DNA of 5,126 bases from an uncultured Clostridia bacterium (lineage in GTDB: Bacteria; Bacillota; Clostridia; TANB77; CAG-508), in the NCBI GenBank assembly GCA_934179885.1, contig CAKPQY010000070.1:1-5126 (forward strand). The letters run 5' to 3'. Both the position numbers and the translations under genes were made by a program. The notes beneath the pieces were generated by a model, which saw only the letters and a program-made list of their open reading frames with translations, did not search any database and was not told the origin of the DNA. Shown piece by piece: positions 1 through 5,126 of the stretch (positions are counted from its first letter, which is position 1; each line of letters opens with the position of its first letter).

Positions 1-823
1 CAACACATCCACGTTTTCCAGCTTTACATTCTTCACATACTGTTTTTACATCTTCTTTTGATGTAAATAGGTTATGATAGTATGCAACCATACATACATC
101 AGGATTTCCTAAATCATCCTTTTTTATTCTATTTGGGTCTGTAACTGCATTCATTACTTTTTTTGTAATCTCTTCTGGGCTGTCTGATAAGTATATTGCA
201 TTTCCTAGAGATTTTCCCATTTTTTCGTTTCCGTCTAACCCTTTTATTCTTTTAGCATTTGAAAGTATTGCTTTTGGTTCTTTTAAAACGCCTTCACCAT
301 ATATACTATTGAATTTTCTTACAATTTCTCTACATTGTTCAATTAATGGTAATTGGTCTTCACCAACTGGTACTAGTTCTCCTTCAAATGTTGTTATGTC
401 TGCTGCTTGACTTACCGGATATCCTAAAAATCCATATGTTACGCTCTCTCCAAACAAATCTTTCTTTTGAGCTATTTCTGTTTTTACTGTTGGATTTCTT
501 TGTAGTCTTGCTATTGTAACTAAATTTGAATAGTATACTGTAAGTTCCGCTGTTTCTGGTATCATTGATTGTATATATATTGTTGTTTTCTTAGGGTCTA
601 TTCCAACTGATAAGTAATCTATTGCTACTTCTCTTACATTTTTTCTTACTTTTTCTGGATTATTAAAATTGTCTGTTAATGCTTGTACATCTGCTATTAA
701 TATGAATGGTTCATATTCAGGATTTTCTTGCATTTCTAGTCTTGTTTTTAATGAACCAAAATAATGTCCTATATGTAGCCTTCCTGTTGGTCTATCTCCT
801 GTTAATATTCTCTTTTTACTCAT
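1..823 (-). CDS. trpS: Tryptophanyl-tRNA synthetase, C-terminus cut by window edge
   Basis: Cytoplasmic class I aminoacyl-tRNA synthetase that charges tRNA-Trp with tryptophan using ATP. The visible 274 codons run without a frameshift. They open with [14 protein letters not shown] and continue into the HIGH signature (residues 17-20, [10 protein letters not shown]). Further landmarks are QAADI and VPVGEDQ in the middle of the catalytic domain and the KMSKS-loop variant KMGKS (residues 201-205). The end of the visible part is cysteine-rich (C244, C263, C266, C273), matching the subset of TrpRS enzymes with a C-terminal [4Fe-4S] site. Family members are about 330-340 residues, so roughly 60 are missing. 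The start at 823 is supported by AGGGAG ten bases upstream and by the typical short N-terminus before GDRPTG. The gene lies downstream of the transporter in the same direction, but a strong promoter candidate sits between them. There is no room for a T-box leader. Family identity is near certain; the Fe-S assignment is inference. Confidence 0.96.
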   Translation of the reverse strand, partial: MSKKRILTGDRPTGRLHIGHYFGSLKTRLEMQENPEYEPFILIADVQALTDNFNNPEKVRKNVREVAIDYLSVGIDPKKTTIYIQSMIPETAELTVYYSNLVTIARLQRNPTVKTEIAQKKDLFGESVTYGFLGYPVSQAADITTFEGELVPVGEDQLPLIEQCREIVRKFNSIYGEGVLKEPKAILSNAKRIKGLDGNEKMGKSLGNAIYLSDSPEEITKKVMNAVTDPNRIKKDDLGNPDVCMVAYYHNLFTSKEDVKTVCEECKAGKRGCV

Positions 824-852
824 ATATCGTTTTCTCCCTTCGCTTTATTCCG

Positions 853-901
853 TTTTGCTTATGGTTTTATATAGTCATTATAAAACTAAAATCAAGCAAA
901 A
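853..901. repeat. Nested inverted repeat in trpS leader/promoter
   Basis: Two 8-base perfect inverted repeats are nested. The outer arms are TTTTGCTT (853-860) and AAGCAAAA (894-901). The inner arms are GTTTTATA (864-871) and TATAAAAC (879-886), around a 7-base loop. Gaps of 3 and 7 bases separate the two helices. The outer right arm touches the predicted trpS -10 box, so it is only partly, if at all, in the transcript; the inner hairpin would be fully transcribed. No T-run follows in either direction, so it is not an obvious terminator. It may be an operator or a leader RNA structure, or chance in AT-rich DNA. Confidence 0.45.
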
Positions 902-929
902 TTATATCACATATTTCCCTAAATATCAA
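901..929 (-). promoter_or_regulatory. Predicted promoter of trpS
   Basis: Reading the minus strand, the -35 box is TTGATA (929-924), followed by a 17-base spacer and TATAAT (906-901). The -10 is preceded by TGA, giving an extended -10. The -35 lies inside the last codons of the transporter gene, which stops at 919. Transcription would begin near 894, leaving a leader of about 70 nt before the trpS ATG. The match is close to the vegetative sigma consensus, so trpS need not depend on read-through from the transporter. Confidence 0.7.
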
Positions 930-2202
930 ATTCTATATCTTCTTTTTTATATTCTTCTGGCTTTAATCCAGTTCTCGTTTTCATATAACTAATTAATGAT
1001 AGTGTTACAATACTAAAAATGATTCCTGTTAGTATTAAACTATTTGCTGTATTAGTTATTGACAATATATAAGAACCTAAAAATCCTATTGTCATTCTAA
1101 AAAAGTTTCTGCTTATTGCATTTATTGAATATATTTTAGGAAGCATTGTTGGATTTGTAAAGTTGCTTAAATATCTAGTCATTAGGACACCAAACGCTCC
1201 CTTATTTGTATTTATTACAATATAAAATATCATTGTTGCTATCATAATGCTGTTAGCTGATAAATTACTATTTCCTATTATTCCTGATAGCCAAATCATT
1301 ACTGCAGTAGTTATTGCTAATACTGATAATGTTTTATTTTTAAATATTTTATGAATTTTTAATTGATTTTTAGCTCCAATTCCTGAAGCAATATCAACTA
1401 CTGCTGCTATAATTGCAATCCAAGTTGCAGATATTCCTATCTCTTCTAATAAACTTGTTCTATATGTACCAACTAAGCAAAAAGTTCCCCACATAATTCC
1501 TGAATATAATATTAAACTTCTTATTCTATTTGATTTTATAATAAATTTAAATGAATTTTTTAAATCTTTTATTTGTTCACTTATGCCAAGTCCATTATTT
1601 TCTATATTTTTATCGTATATTTCCACATCTTGAAATCCTAATGATAATATAGTTGCAAATATTGCTATTATTACTGAGCCTATTATTGGGGTATATGGAT
1701 TAATAGTATATAAAAATCCTGCTAAAACTGATGTAACTGCATTTATATAATAATAATTTCTATTTCCCTTACTTTCAATTTTTGAGAAAATCTCTGATTT
1801 TTTATTTCCTTCTGGAATTGACATATTCAATAATGTTGTGTCTGATATATTTTTTATTGAAAAACATAATGCGCTAAAAAACTCTGCTATAATCAATGTT
1901 TTTAAATTTGTTGCAAATATCATTATTAGTAAATATATTACATTAAATATATTGGCTAATATTGTGCATCTTCTAATTCCTATTTTTTGTACTATTATAT
2001 TTGCTGGTATTTGCATAATTACCATAAACATTGCATAAAATGATGATTTTAGTACTACATCTGATGCATTTATGTTTTTTGTTTGTGTTAAAAATAAAAA
2101 TTCTATTGCATAGTAAAATATTATATCCATTGATATTGCTCTATATATTGAATATAATTTCATATTTTGCTTCCTTTTTTGTGTATCTACATCATTTATC
2201 AT
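919..2202 (-). CDS. MFS-type membrane transporter, substrate unknown
   Basis: A 427-residue polytopic membrane protein with the length and layout of a Major Facilitator Superfamily permease. About twelve hydrophobic stretches can be seen, near residues 22-40, 54-75, 79-97, 100-118, 149-166, 172-190, 228-248, 258-275, 290-309, 316-334, 360-381 and 386-407. A polar central loop (about 191-226) joins the two halves. Between helices 2 and 3 the sequence VQKIGIRRCT resembles a degenerate MFS motif A, which normally reads GxxxDRxGRR. The C-terminal tail is charged (KPEEYKKEDIEFDI). MFS carriers are usually secondary transporters moving small solutes or drugs with proton coupling. Nothing here fixes the substrate or direction, and lying next to dapA and trpS is weak evidence at best. 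The ATG at 2202 has GGGAGG six bases upstream; an in-frame ATG at 2163 also has a good site. No terminator is visible after the stop, so some read-through into trpS is likely. Confidence 0.85.
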   Translation of the reverse strand: MINDVDTQKRKQNMKLYSIYRAISMDIIFYYAIEFLFLTQTKNINASDVVLKSSFYAMFMVIMQIPANIIVQKIGIRRCTILANIFNVIYLLIMIFATNLKTLIIAEFFSALCFSIKNISDTTLLNMSIPEGNKKSEIFSKIESKGNRNYYYINAVTSVLAGFLYTINPYTPIIGSVIIAIFATILSLGFQDVEIYDKNIENNGLGISEQIKDLKNSFKFIIKSNRIRSLILYSGIMWGTFCLVGTYRTSLLEEIGISATWIAIIAAVVDIASGIGAKNQLKIHKIFKNKTLSVLAITTAVMIWLSGIIGNSNLSANSIMIATMIFYIVINTNKGAFGVLMTRYLSNFTNPTMLPKIYSINAISRNFFRMTIGFLGSYILSITNTANSLILTGIIFSIVTLSLISYMKTRTGLKPEEYKKEDIEFDI

Positions 2203-2208
2203 TTGTAT

Positions 2209-2214
2209 CCTCCC
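2209..2214 (-). promoter_or_regulatory. Ribosome binding site supporting the 2202 start of the transporter
   Basis: GGGAGG on the minus strand ends six bases before the ATG at 2202, which is ideal spacing. A rival site, AAGGAAG (2176-2170), lies six bases before the in-frame ATG at 2163, which would remove the first 13 hydrophilic residues. The upstream site is preferred because it contains the GGAGG core and sits just downstream of the predicted promoter. Confidence 0.7.
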
Positions 2215-2229
2215 TTTTTTACATATATA

Positions 2230-2258
2230 TTTATATCATAATAATTTTTATTGTTCAA
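2230..2258 (-). promoter_or_regulatory. Predicted promoter of the MFS transporter gene
   Basis: On the minus strand the -35 box is TTGAAC (2258-2253), then a 17-base spacer ending in TGA, then TATAAA (2235-2230), an extended -10. Transcription would start near 2223, giving a short leader of about 20 nt that contains the GGGAGG site. The divergent dapA promoter candidate begins 17 bases beyond this -35 box, so a regulator bound in between could affect both. Confidence 0.65.
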
Positions 2259-2275
2259 GTTATTTTATACATTTA

Positions 2276-2305
2276 ATGACATATAATTAAATACATTGTT
2301 ATATA
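2276..2305 (+). promoter_or_regulatory. Probable promoter of dapA
   Basis: The -35 box is ATGACA (2276-2281, five of six to consensus). An 18-base spacer ends in TGT, followed by TATATA (2300-2305). The -10 itself is weak but extended by TG. The start would fall near 2312, giving a leader of about 77 nt. An A/T inverted repeat, ATTTAAT (2271-2277) and ATTAAAT (2286-2292), brackets most of the -35 box. Other AT-rich hexamers nearby could serve instead, so this is less secure than the transporter promoter. Confidence 0.45.
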
Positions 2306-2366
2306 TTATCAAATTTTATAGGCTTTTTTAGTACAGTGAATTGTAACAATACATCAAAATTACTTT

Positions 2367-2375
2367 AAGGAAGGA
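2367..2375 (+). promoter_or_regulatory. Ribosome binding site of dapA, unusually distant
   Basis: AAGGAAGGA is the only good Shine-Dalgarno sequence before dapA, but 13 bases separate it from the ATG at 2389, longer than the usual 5-9. No in-frame start lies closer to it. A different-frame ATG at 2375-2377 directly follows it and reads five codons (MIYYI) to a TGA at 2390-2392 that overlaps the dapA ATG as ATGA. Either the long spacing is tolerated or ribosomes arrive by coupling from this minimal frame. Confidence 0.6.
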
Positions 2376-2388
2376 TGATTTATTATAT

Positions 2389-3267
2389 ATGAAAAAAATA
2401 TTATTTAAAGGTGCTGCTTCAGCTGTTCCAACTCCATTTAATGAAAACGGTGTTAACATTGAAGAATTCAAAAAATTTTTAAAATTTCAAATTGATAACC
2501 ATATTGATGCACTTGTAGTTTGTGGTACAACTGGTGAAAGTTCAACAATGACAAAAGAAGAAAAAATTGAAATTATAAAATGTGCTTTAGAAGTTTCAAA
2601 TGGAAAAGTTCCTGTAATTGCTGGAACTGGTTCAAATAATACTAAAGAAGCAGTTGAAATGTCTAAAATTGCTGAAAATTTAGGTGTCGATGGAATTTTA
2701 GTTGTAACACCTTATTATAATAAAACTACTCAGACTGGTTTAGTTGCTCACTATAAGCTAATTGCTGACAATGTTAATGTTCCCATAATTTTATATAATG
2801 TGCCTAGTAGAACTGGTGTAAATATTAATCCCAAAACTTGTTTAGAATTATCAAAAATTGAAAATATTGTAGCTATAAAAGAAGCTAGTGGTAACATTTT
2901 CCAAGTTGTAGAAATTGCTCATTTATGTGGTAATAATTTACATATTTATTCTGGAAATGATGACCAAGCAATTCCTATTTGTTCTTTAGGTGGTTTAGGT
3001 GTTATCTCTGTTTTGTCTAATATTAAGCCCAAATTTACTCATGACATGATTTATGATTTTTTAAATGGTGATATTGAAAATGCAAAAAAGAAACAACTTG
3101 AATCTATTCCTTTAATTAGCAGTTTATTTTCTGAAGTTAATCCTATTCCTGTTAAAGCTGCACTTAATGAAATTGGTTTTGATTTTGGAATTCCTAGATT
3201 ACCTTTAATAGAAATGAGTGAAGAAAAGAAAAAGGCTCTTTTTGACAATATGTCATTTTTATGTTAA
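2389..3267 (+). CDS. dapA: 4-hydroxy-tetrahydrodipicolinate synthase (DHDPS)
   Basis: Cytoplasmic class I aldolase that condenses pyruvate with aspartate semialdehyde, the committed step to meso-diaminopimelate and lysine. At 292 residues it has the normal full length of a TIM-barrel DHDPS. The Schiff-base lysine is K164 in VAIKEASG. Catalytic-triad equivalents are T48 (in CGTTGES), Y136 (in ILYNVPSRTG) and Y110 (in TPYYNK). R141, which binds the aspartate semialdehyde carboxylate, is present, as are SGNDD (188-192) and the NPIPVKAAL segment (251-259). These features favour DHDPS over N-acetylneuraminate lyase. At the allosteric lysine site, equivalents of E. coli S48, N80, E84 and Y106 are kept (S51, N83, E87, Y109). 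The two histidines H53 and H56 are replaced by K56 and K59, so feedback by lysine may be weak (inference). No other lysine-pathway gene is adjacent and no lysine riboswitch is visible upstream. The start is fixed by the absence of a closer in-frame alternative. Confidence 0.97.
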   Translation: MKKILFKGAASAVPTPFNENGVNIEEFKKFLKFQIDNHIDALVVCGTTGESSTMTKEEKIEIIKCALEVSNGKVPVIAGTGSNNTKEAVEMSKIAENLGVDGILVVTPYYNKTTQTGLVAHYKLIADNVNVPIILYNVPSRTGVNINPKTCLELSKIENIVAIKEASGNIFQVVEIAHLCGNNLHIYSGNDDQAIPICSLGGLGVISVLSNIKPKFTHDMIYDFLNGDIENAKKKQLESIPLISSLFSEVNPIPVKAALNEIGFDFGIPRLPLIEMSEEKKKALFDNMSFLC

Positions 3268-3270
3268 TAT
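3242..3270 (+). promoter_or_regulatory. Predicted promoter of the 141-residue orphan gene
   Basis: A perfect -35 TTGACA (3242-3247) lies inside the last codons of dapA. A 17-base spacer ends in TGT, followed by TAATAT (3265-3270), which overlaps the dapA stop codon. The start would fall near 3277, within the A/T palindrome that follows. The -10 matches consensus at four of six positions but is extended. The -35 also falls within a short palindrome, TGACA-ATA-TGTCA (3243-3255). Read-through from dapA is an equally possible source of transcript. Confidence 0.5.
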
Positions 3271-3271
3271 A

Positions 3272-3298
3272 TATATTATATATACTATATATAATATA
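3272..3298. repeat. Perfect 13-bp A/T inverted repeat with single central C
   Basis: Bases 3272-3284 are the exact reverse complement of 3286-3298, with one central base (C3285). The arms contain only A and T. It sits between the dapA stop codon and the ribosome binding site of the next gene, over the predicted transcription start. No T-run follows on the plus strand (AAAAATA instead), so it is a poor terminator. It could act as an operator, a cruciform-prone site or a weak RNA hairpin, or reflect alternating-AT composition. Confidence 0.7.
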
Positions 3299-3328
3299 AA
3301 AATATACTACAAATGGAGGGTATTGTAT

Positions 3329-3754
3329 ATGGAAAAAAATCGGTTTACAGAATTAACAAATGATAATTTAGGAGAGTTTCTTGATGCAGTAAATGTAGAT
3401 TTCAAAGAAAAATGGCTTTTGGACTTTTTACTTGGTTGTAAAGCTTCTTTAAAATCTCCTAAAGATGGCAGCAATATGTATTTATATTGTGAGAAGGTTC
3501 TTTCTTCTTCTTTTTATAAAAAAAAGTATTACCTTCAAGTTTTATTTGATATAAATACTTTAAAACCTGCTTTACCAATTTTTAGTAGTTTGAGAAATTC
3601 TTTCATTGACTTGACCGATTCTTTCACTCTTGAAGATTTTTTAAAAGAGGAAATTTATTACATTAACCTTGTTGATAAATATCTTTCTGAAGTAGAAAAA
3701 ACTTCAAAAATGAGTACAAGAAGCACTCTTCTTCGTTATTTCGAAGAGGAATAA
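3329..3754 (+). CDS. Uncharacterised 141-residue protein
   Basis: I do not recognise this protein. It is a soluble-looking, slightly acidic protein with no signal peptide and no transmembrane helix. The N-terminal part (residues 1-35) looks helical (LTNDNLGEFLDAV, EKWLLDFLLG). The middle is rich in aromatics and lysine (YLYCEKVLSS, then FYKKKYYLQVLFDI at 62-75). Residues 98-124 look helical and charged, and the tail ends RSTLLRYFEEE. Two cysteines (C37, C54) are not in a metal-binding pattern. The frame is open upstream to 3218, overlapping dapA, but the ATG at 3329 has GGAGGG eight bases before it, the best site in the region, so that start is chosen. It follows dapA by 61 bases in the same direction, with a possible promoter of its own, and ends at a strong terminator. 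Good translation signals and codon use like its neighbours argue that it is a real gene; function is unknown. Confidence 0.82.
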   Translation: MEKNRFTELTNDNLGEFLDAVNVDFKEKWLLDFLLGCKASLKSPKDGSNMYLYCEKVLSSSFYKKKYYLQVLFDINTLKPALPIFSSLRNSFIDLTDSFTLEDFLKEEIYYINLVDKYLSEVEKTSKMSTRSTLLRYFEEE

Positions 3755-3756
3755 GA

Positions 3757-3811
3757 AAATAGGGATTGGAGGCTAAGCCTCTAATCCCTATTTCAATTTT
3801 TCTTTTATTTT
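3757..3811. terminator. Bidirectional intrinsic terminator between the orphan gene and mutS
   Basis: The left arm 3757-3773 pairs with 3777-3793 over 17 positions, with a 3-base TAA loop and one G-U wobble (3768/3782). On the plus strand a T-rich tract follows (TTTTTCTTTTATTTT, 3797-3811), making a strong terminator for the orphan gene or the dapA transcript. On the minus strand the same hairpin is followed by TTTTCTTATT (3759-3750) and would end the mutS transcript, though the wobble becomes an A-C mismatch there. The mutS stop codon (3790-3788) is inside the stem. Confidence 0.9.
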
Positions 3812-5126
3812 AACCAAAGTATTTAAAGCATCAATTGGTGTTAATTCATTTAAATTGATTTTATCAATTTCATGAGCTATTTCTGCTAATTTATAATTAA
3901 ACATATCAAATTGACCTTCTACAACTTTTTTGCTTTCTTGTTTTTTGCCTGTTAAGATATTTTTTCTTTCTAATCCTTTTAAAATTTCATCAGCTTTTTG
4001 AGTAACAACTTTTGGTACACCTGCTAACCTAGCAACATGTATACCATAACTTTCATCAGTTCCACCCCTTAAAATTTTTCTTAAAAAGATTATATCTTCA
4101 CCTTTTTCTTTAACTGCAATATTATAGTTTTTAACTCCTTCAAGTTTTTCTTCAAGTTCTGTAAGTTCATGATAATGTGTTGCAAATAATGTTTTAGCTC
4201 CGCATTTTTCTTTATCTGCTATGTATTCGGCAACTGCCCAAGCAATTGATAAACCATCATATGTTGATGTTCCTCTTCCTATTTCATCAAGAATAACTAA
4301 ACTGTTTGATGTTGCTTCTTTAAGTATCGTTGCAACTTCCATCATTTCTACCATAAATGTACTTTGTCCCATACTTAGGTCATCTGATGCTCCAACTCTT
4401 GTAAAGATTTTATCTACAACCCCTATATGTGCATCTGTCGCTGGTACAAAACTTCCAACTTGTGCCATTAATGTAATTAGCGCAACTTGTCTCATATATG
4501 TTGATTTACCAGCCATGTTAGGTCCTGTTATAATTGATAGTCTATTATCATTTTTATCTAGATATGTATCATTTTCAACAAAACTTCCTGTTCCTAACAT
4601 TTTTTCAATTACTGGATGTCTTCCACCTTTAATATCTATTACACCTGAATTATCAACTGTTGGCATACAGTAATTCATATCTTCTGCAACTGTTGCAAAT
4701 GATGTTAAAACATCTAGTGTTGATACTACATTAGCAGTTTTTTGTAGTCTTTTTACATTTTTAGCTATTTCTTCTCTTATTTCTACAAATGCATTATATT
4801 CCAGATTTACAACTTTCTCTTCTGCTCCTAAAATTTGATTTTCTAAATTTTTTAAATCTTCTGTTATAAATCTTTCTGCATTTGTTAGAGTTTGTTTTCT
4901 TATAAATCTATCTGGTACTTGATTTAAATATGATTTGGTGATTTCAATATAATATCCAAATACTTTATTAAATCCAACTTTTAAGTTTTTAATTCCTGTT
5001 TTTTCTCTTTCCTCTGTTTCTAGCTGAATTATCCAATTTTTTCCTTCAGTTGTTGCTGTTTTTAATTTATCTATTTCTTCATTATATCCAAGTTTTATAA
5101 TTCCACCATCATTAACTGTCATAGGT
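3788..5126 (-). CDS. mutS: DNA mismatch repair protein MutS, C-terminal half (N-terminus off window)
   Basis: MutS1 binds mismatches as a dimer and uses ATP to recruit MutL. Only the last 445 or so residues of a protein of about 850-880 are visible, so the mismatch-binding domain with its Phe-x-Glu motif is outside. Numbering from the methionine at 5122, the part starts in the core/lever region ([15 protein letters not shown]). It passes through the clamp (about 70-130) and enters the ATPase domain: Walker [10 protein letters not shown] (200-208), [20 protein letters not shown] (241-260), Walker B and D-loop [16 protein letters not shown] (275-290), and the switch [12 protein letters not shown] (313-324). 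Near the end, QFDMF (404-408) fits the beta-clamp-binding pentapeptide, followed by a [10 protein letters not shown] dimerisation segment. The frame continues past 5122 with a Pro codon, so that methionine is not the start. It converges on the orphan gene and its TAG lies within the shared terminator. All ATPase motifs are intact. Confidence 0.98.
   Translation of the reverse strand, partial: PMTVNDGGIIKLGYNEEIDKLKTATTEGKNWIIQLETEEREKTGIKNLKVGFNKVFGYYIEITKSYLNQVPDRFIRKQTLTNAERFITEDLKNLENQILGAEEKVVNLEYNAFVEIREEIAKNVKRLQKTANVVSTLDVLTSFATVAEDMNYCMPTVDNSGVIDIKGGRHPVIEKMLGTGSFVENDTYLDKNDNRLSIITGPNMAGKSTYMRQVALITLMAQVGSFVPATDAHIGVVDKIFTRVGASDDLSMGQSTFMVEMMEVATILKEATSNSLVILDEIGRGTSTYDGLSIAWAVAEYIADKEKCGAKTLFATHYHELTELEEKLEGVKNYNIAVKEKGEDIIFLRKILRGGTDESYGIHVARLAGVPKVVTQKADEILKGLERKNILTGKKQESKKVVEGQFDMFNYKLAEIAHEIDKINLNELTPIDALNTLVKIKEKLK

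Noticed and set aside
877..882. Second TATAAT in the trpS leader
   Set aside because: Its only TTG-like -35 (TTGCTT) is 11 bases away and it lacks the TGN extension; the copy at 901-906 fits much better.
824..918. T-box leader or terminator before trpS
   Set aside because: The gap is 95 bases, too short for a T-box, and the inverted repeats are not followed by a T-run in either direction.
706..966. Plus-strand open frame of 86 codons
   Set aside because: It lies antisense to trpS and the end of the transporter, has low-complexity Phe/Leu/Ile content typical of AT-rich shadow frames, and no Shine-Dalgarno sequence.
1838..2276. Two plus-strand open frames (66 and 81 codons) with hydrophobic translations
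   Set aside because: Both are antisense to the transporter gene; the hydrophobic residues mirror the membrane-segment codons on the other strand. One also runs across the transporter's promoter.
2306..2388. Lysine riboswitch upstream of dapA
   Set aside because: The leader is only about 80 bases and lacks any recognisable L-box core; a full lysine riboswitch is about twice as long.
3051..3248. Minus-strand open frame of 65 codons
   Set aside because: Antisense to the 3' end of dapA, whose protein is clearly homologous throughout.
3218..3328. N-terminal extension of the orphan protein by 37 residues
   Set aside because: It would overlap dapA and translate the A/T palindrome into a Tyr/Ile low-complexity stretch. 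The ATG at 3329 has a far better ribosome binding site.
4221..4673. Plus-strand open frame of 150 codons
   Set aside because: Antisense to the conserved MutS ATPase domain; no ribosome binding site or recognisable family.
5120..5122. Methionine codon as the start of a short MutS
   Set aside because: The frame stays open to the window edge and the sequence around it is internal MutS core; no Shine-Dalgarno can be assessed.

Overview
The window looks like chromosomal DNA from a low-GC, probably anaerobic Firmicute (Clostridia-like). It is strongly AT-rich, has Shine-Dalgarno sites of the GGAGG/AAGGA type, uses TGG for Trp with no sign of UGA recoding, and carries a tryptophanyl-tRNA synthetase of the type with a C-terminal cysteine cluster. 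No species can be named from the sequence alone. The content is mostly housekeeping. I found no mobile element, CRISPR array, tRNA or rRNA gene, or defence system.

Layout. On the minus strand at the left edge is trpS (1-823), whose C-terminus lies off the window. Upstream of it, in the same direction, is a 427-residue MFS-type membrane transporter (919-2202). trpS appears to have its own promoter, overlapping the end of the transporter gene, and a leader of about 70 nt that contains a nested inverted repeat. A 186-base divergent region (2203-2388) separates the transporter from dapA (2389-3267, plus strand) and holds back-to-back promoter candidates. dapA encodes 4-hydroxy-tetrahydrodipicolinate synthase of lysine and meso-diaminopimelate synthesis. 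It is followed by a 61-base gap with a 27-base A/T palindrome and then an unrecognised 141-residue protein (3329-3754). That gene converges on mutS (3788 to the right edge, minus strand, C-terminal 445 or so residues). The two share a long hairpin that looks like a bidirectional terminator and contains the mutS stop codon.

How the parts relate. The genes do not form one pathway: translation (trpS), an unassigned transporter, cell-wall/lysine synthesis (dapA), an orphan small protein, and mismatch repair (mutS). Four promoter candidates, one before each gene whose start is visible, share the same design: a -35 box, a 17-18 bp spacer and a TGN extended -10. The points most worth following are the probable [4Fe-4S] cysteine motif in TrpS, the orphan 141-residue gene with a perfect palindrome over its predicted transcription start, and a five-codon reading frame whose stop overlaps the dapA start codon. 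None of these amounts to a clearly new system.
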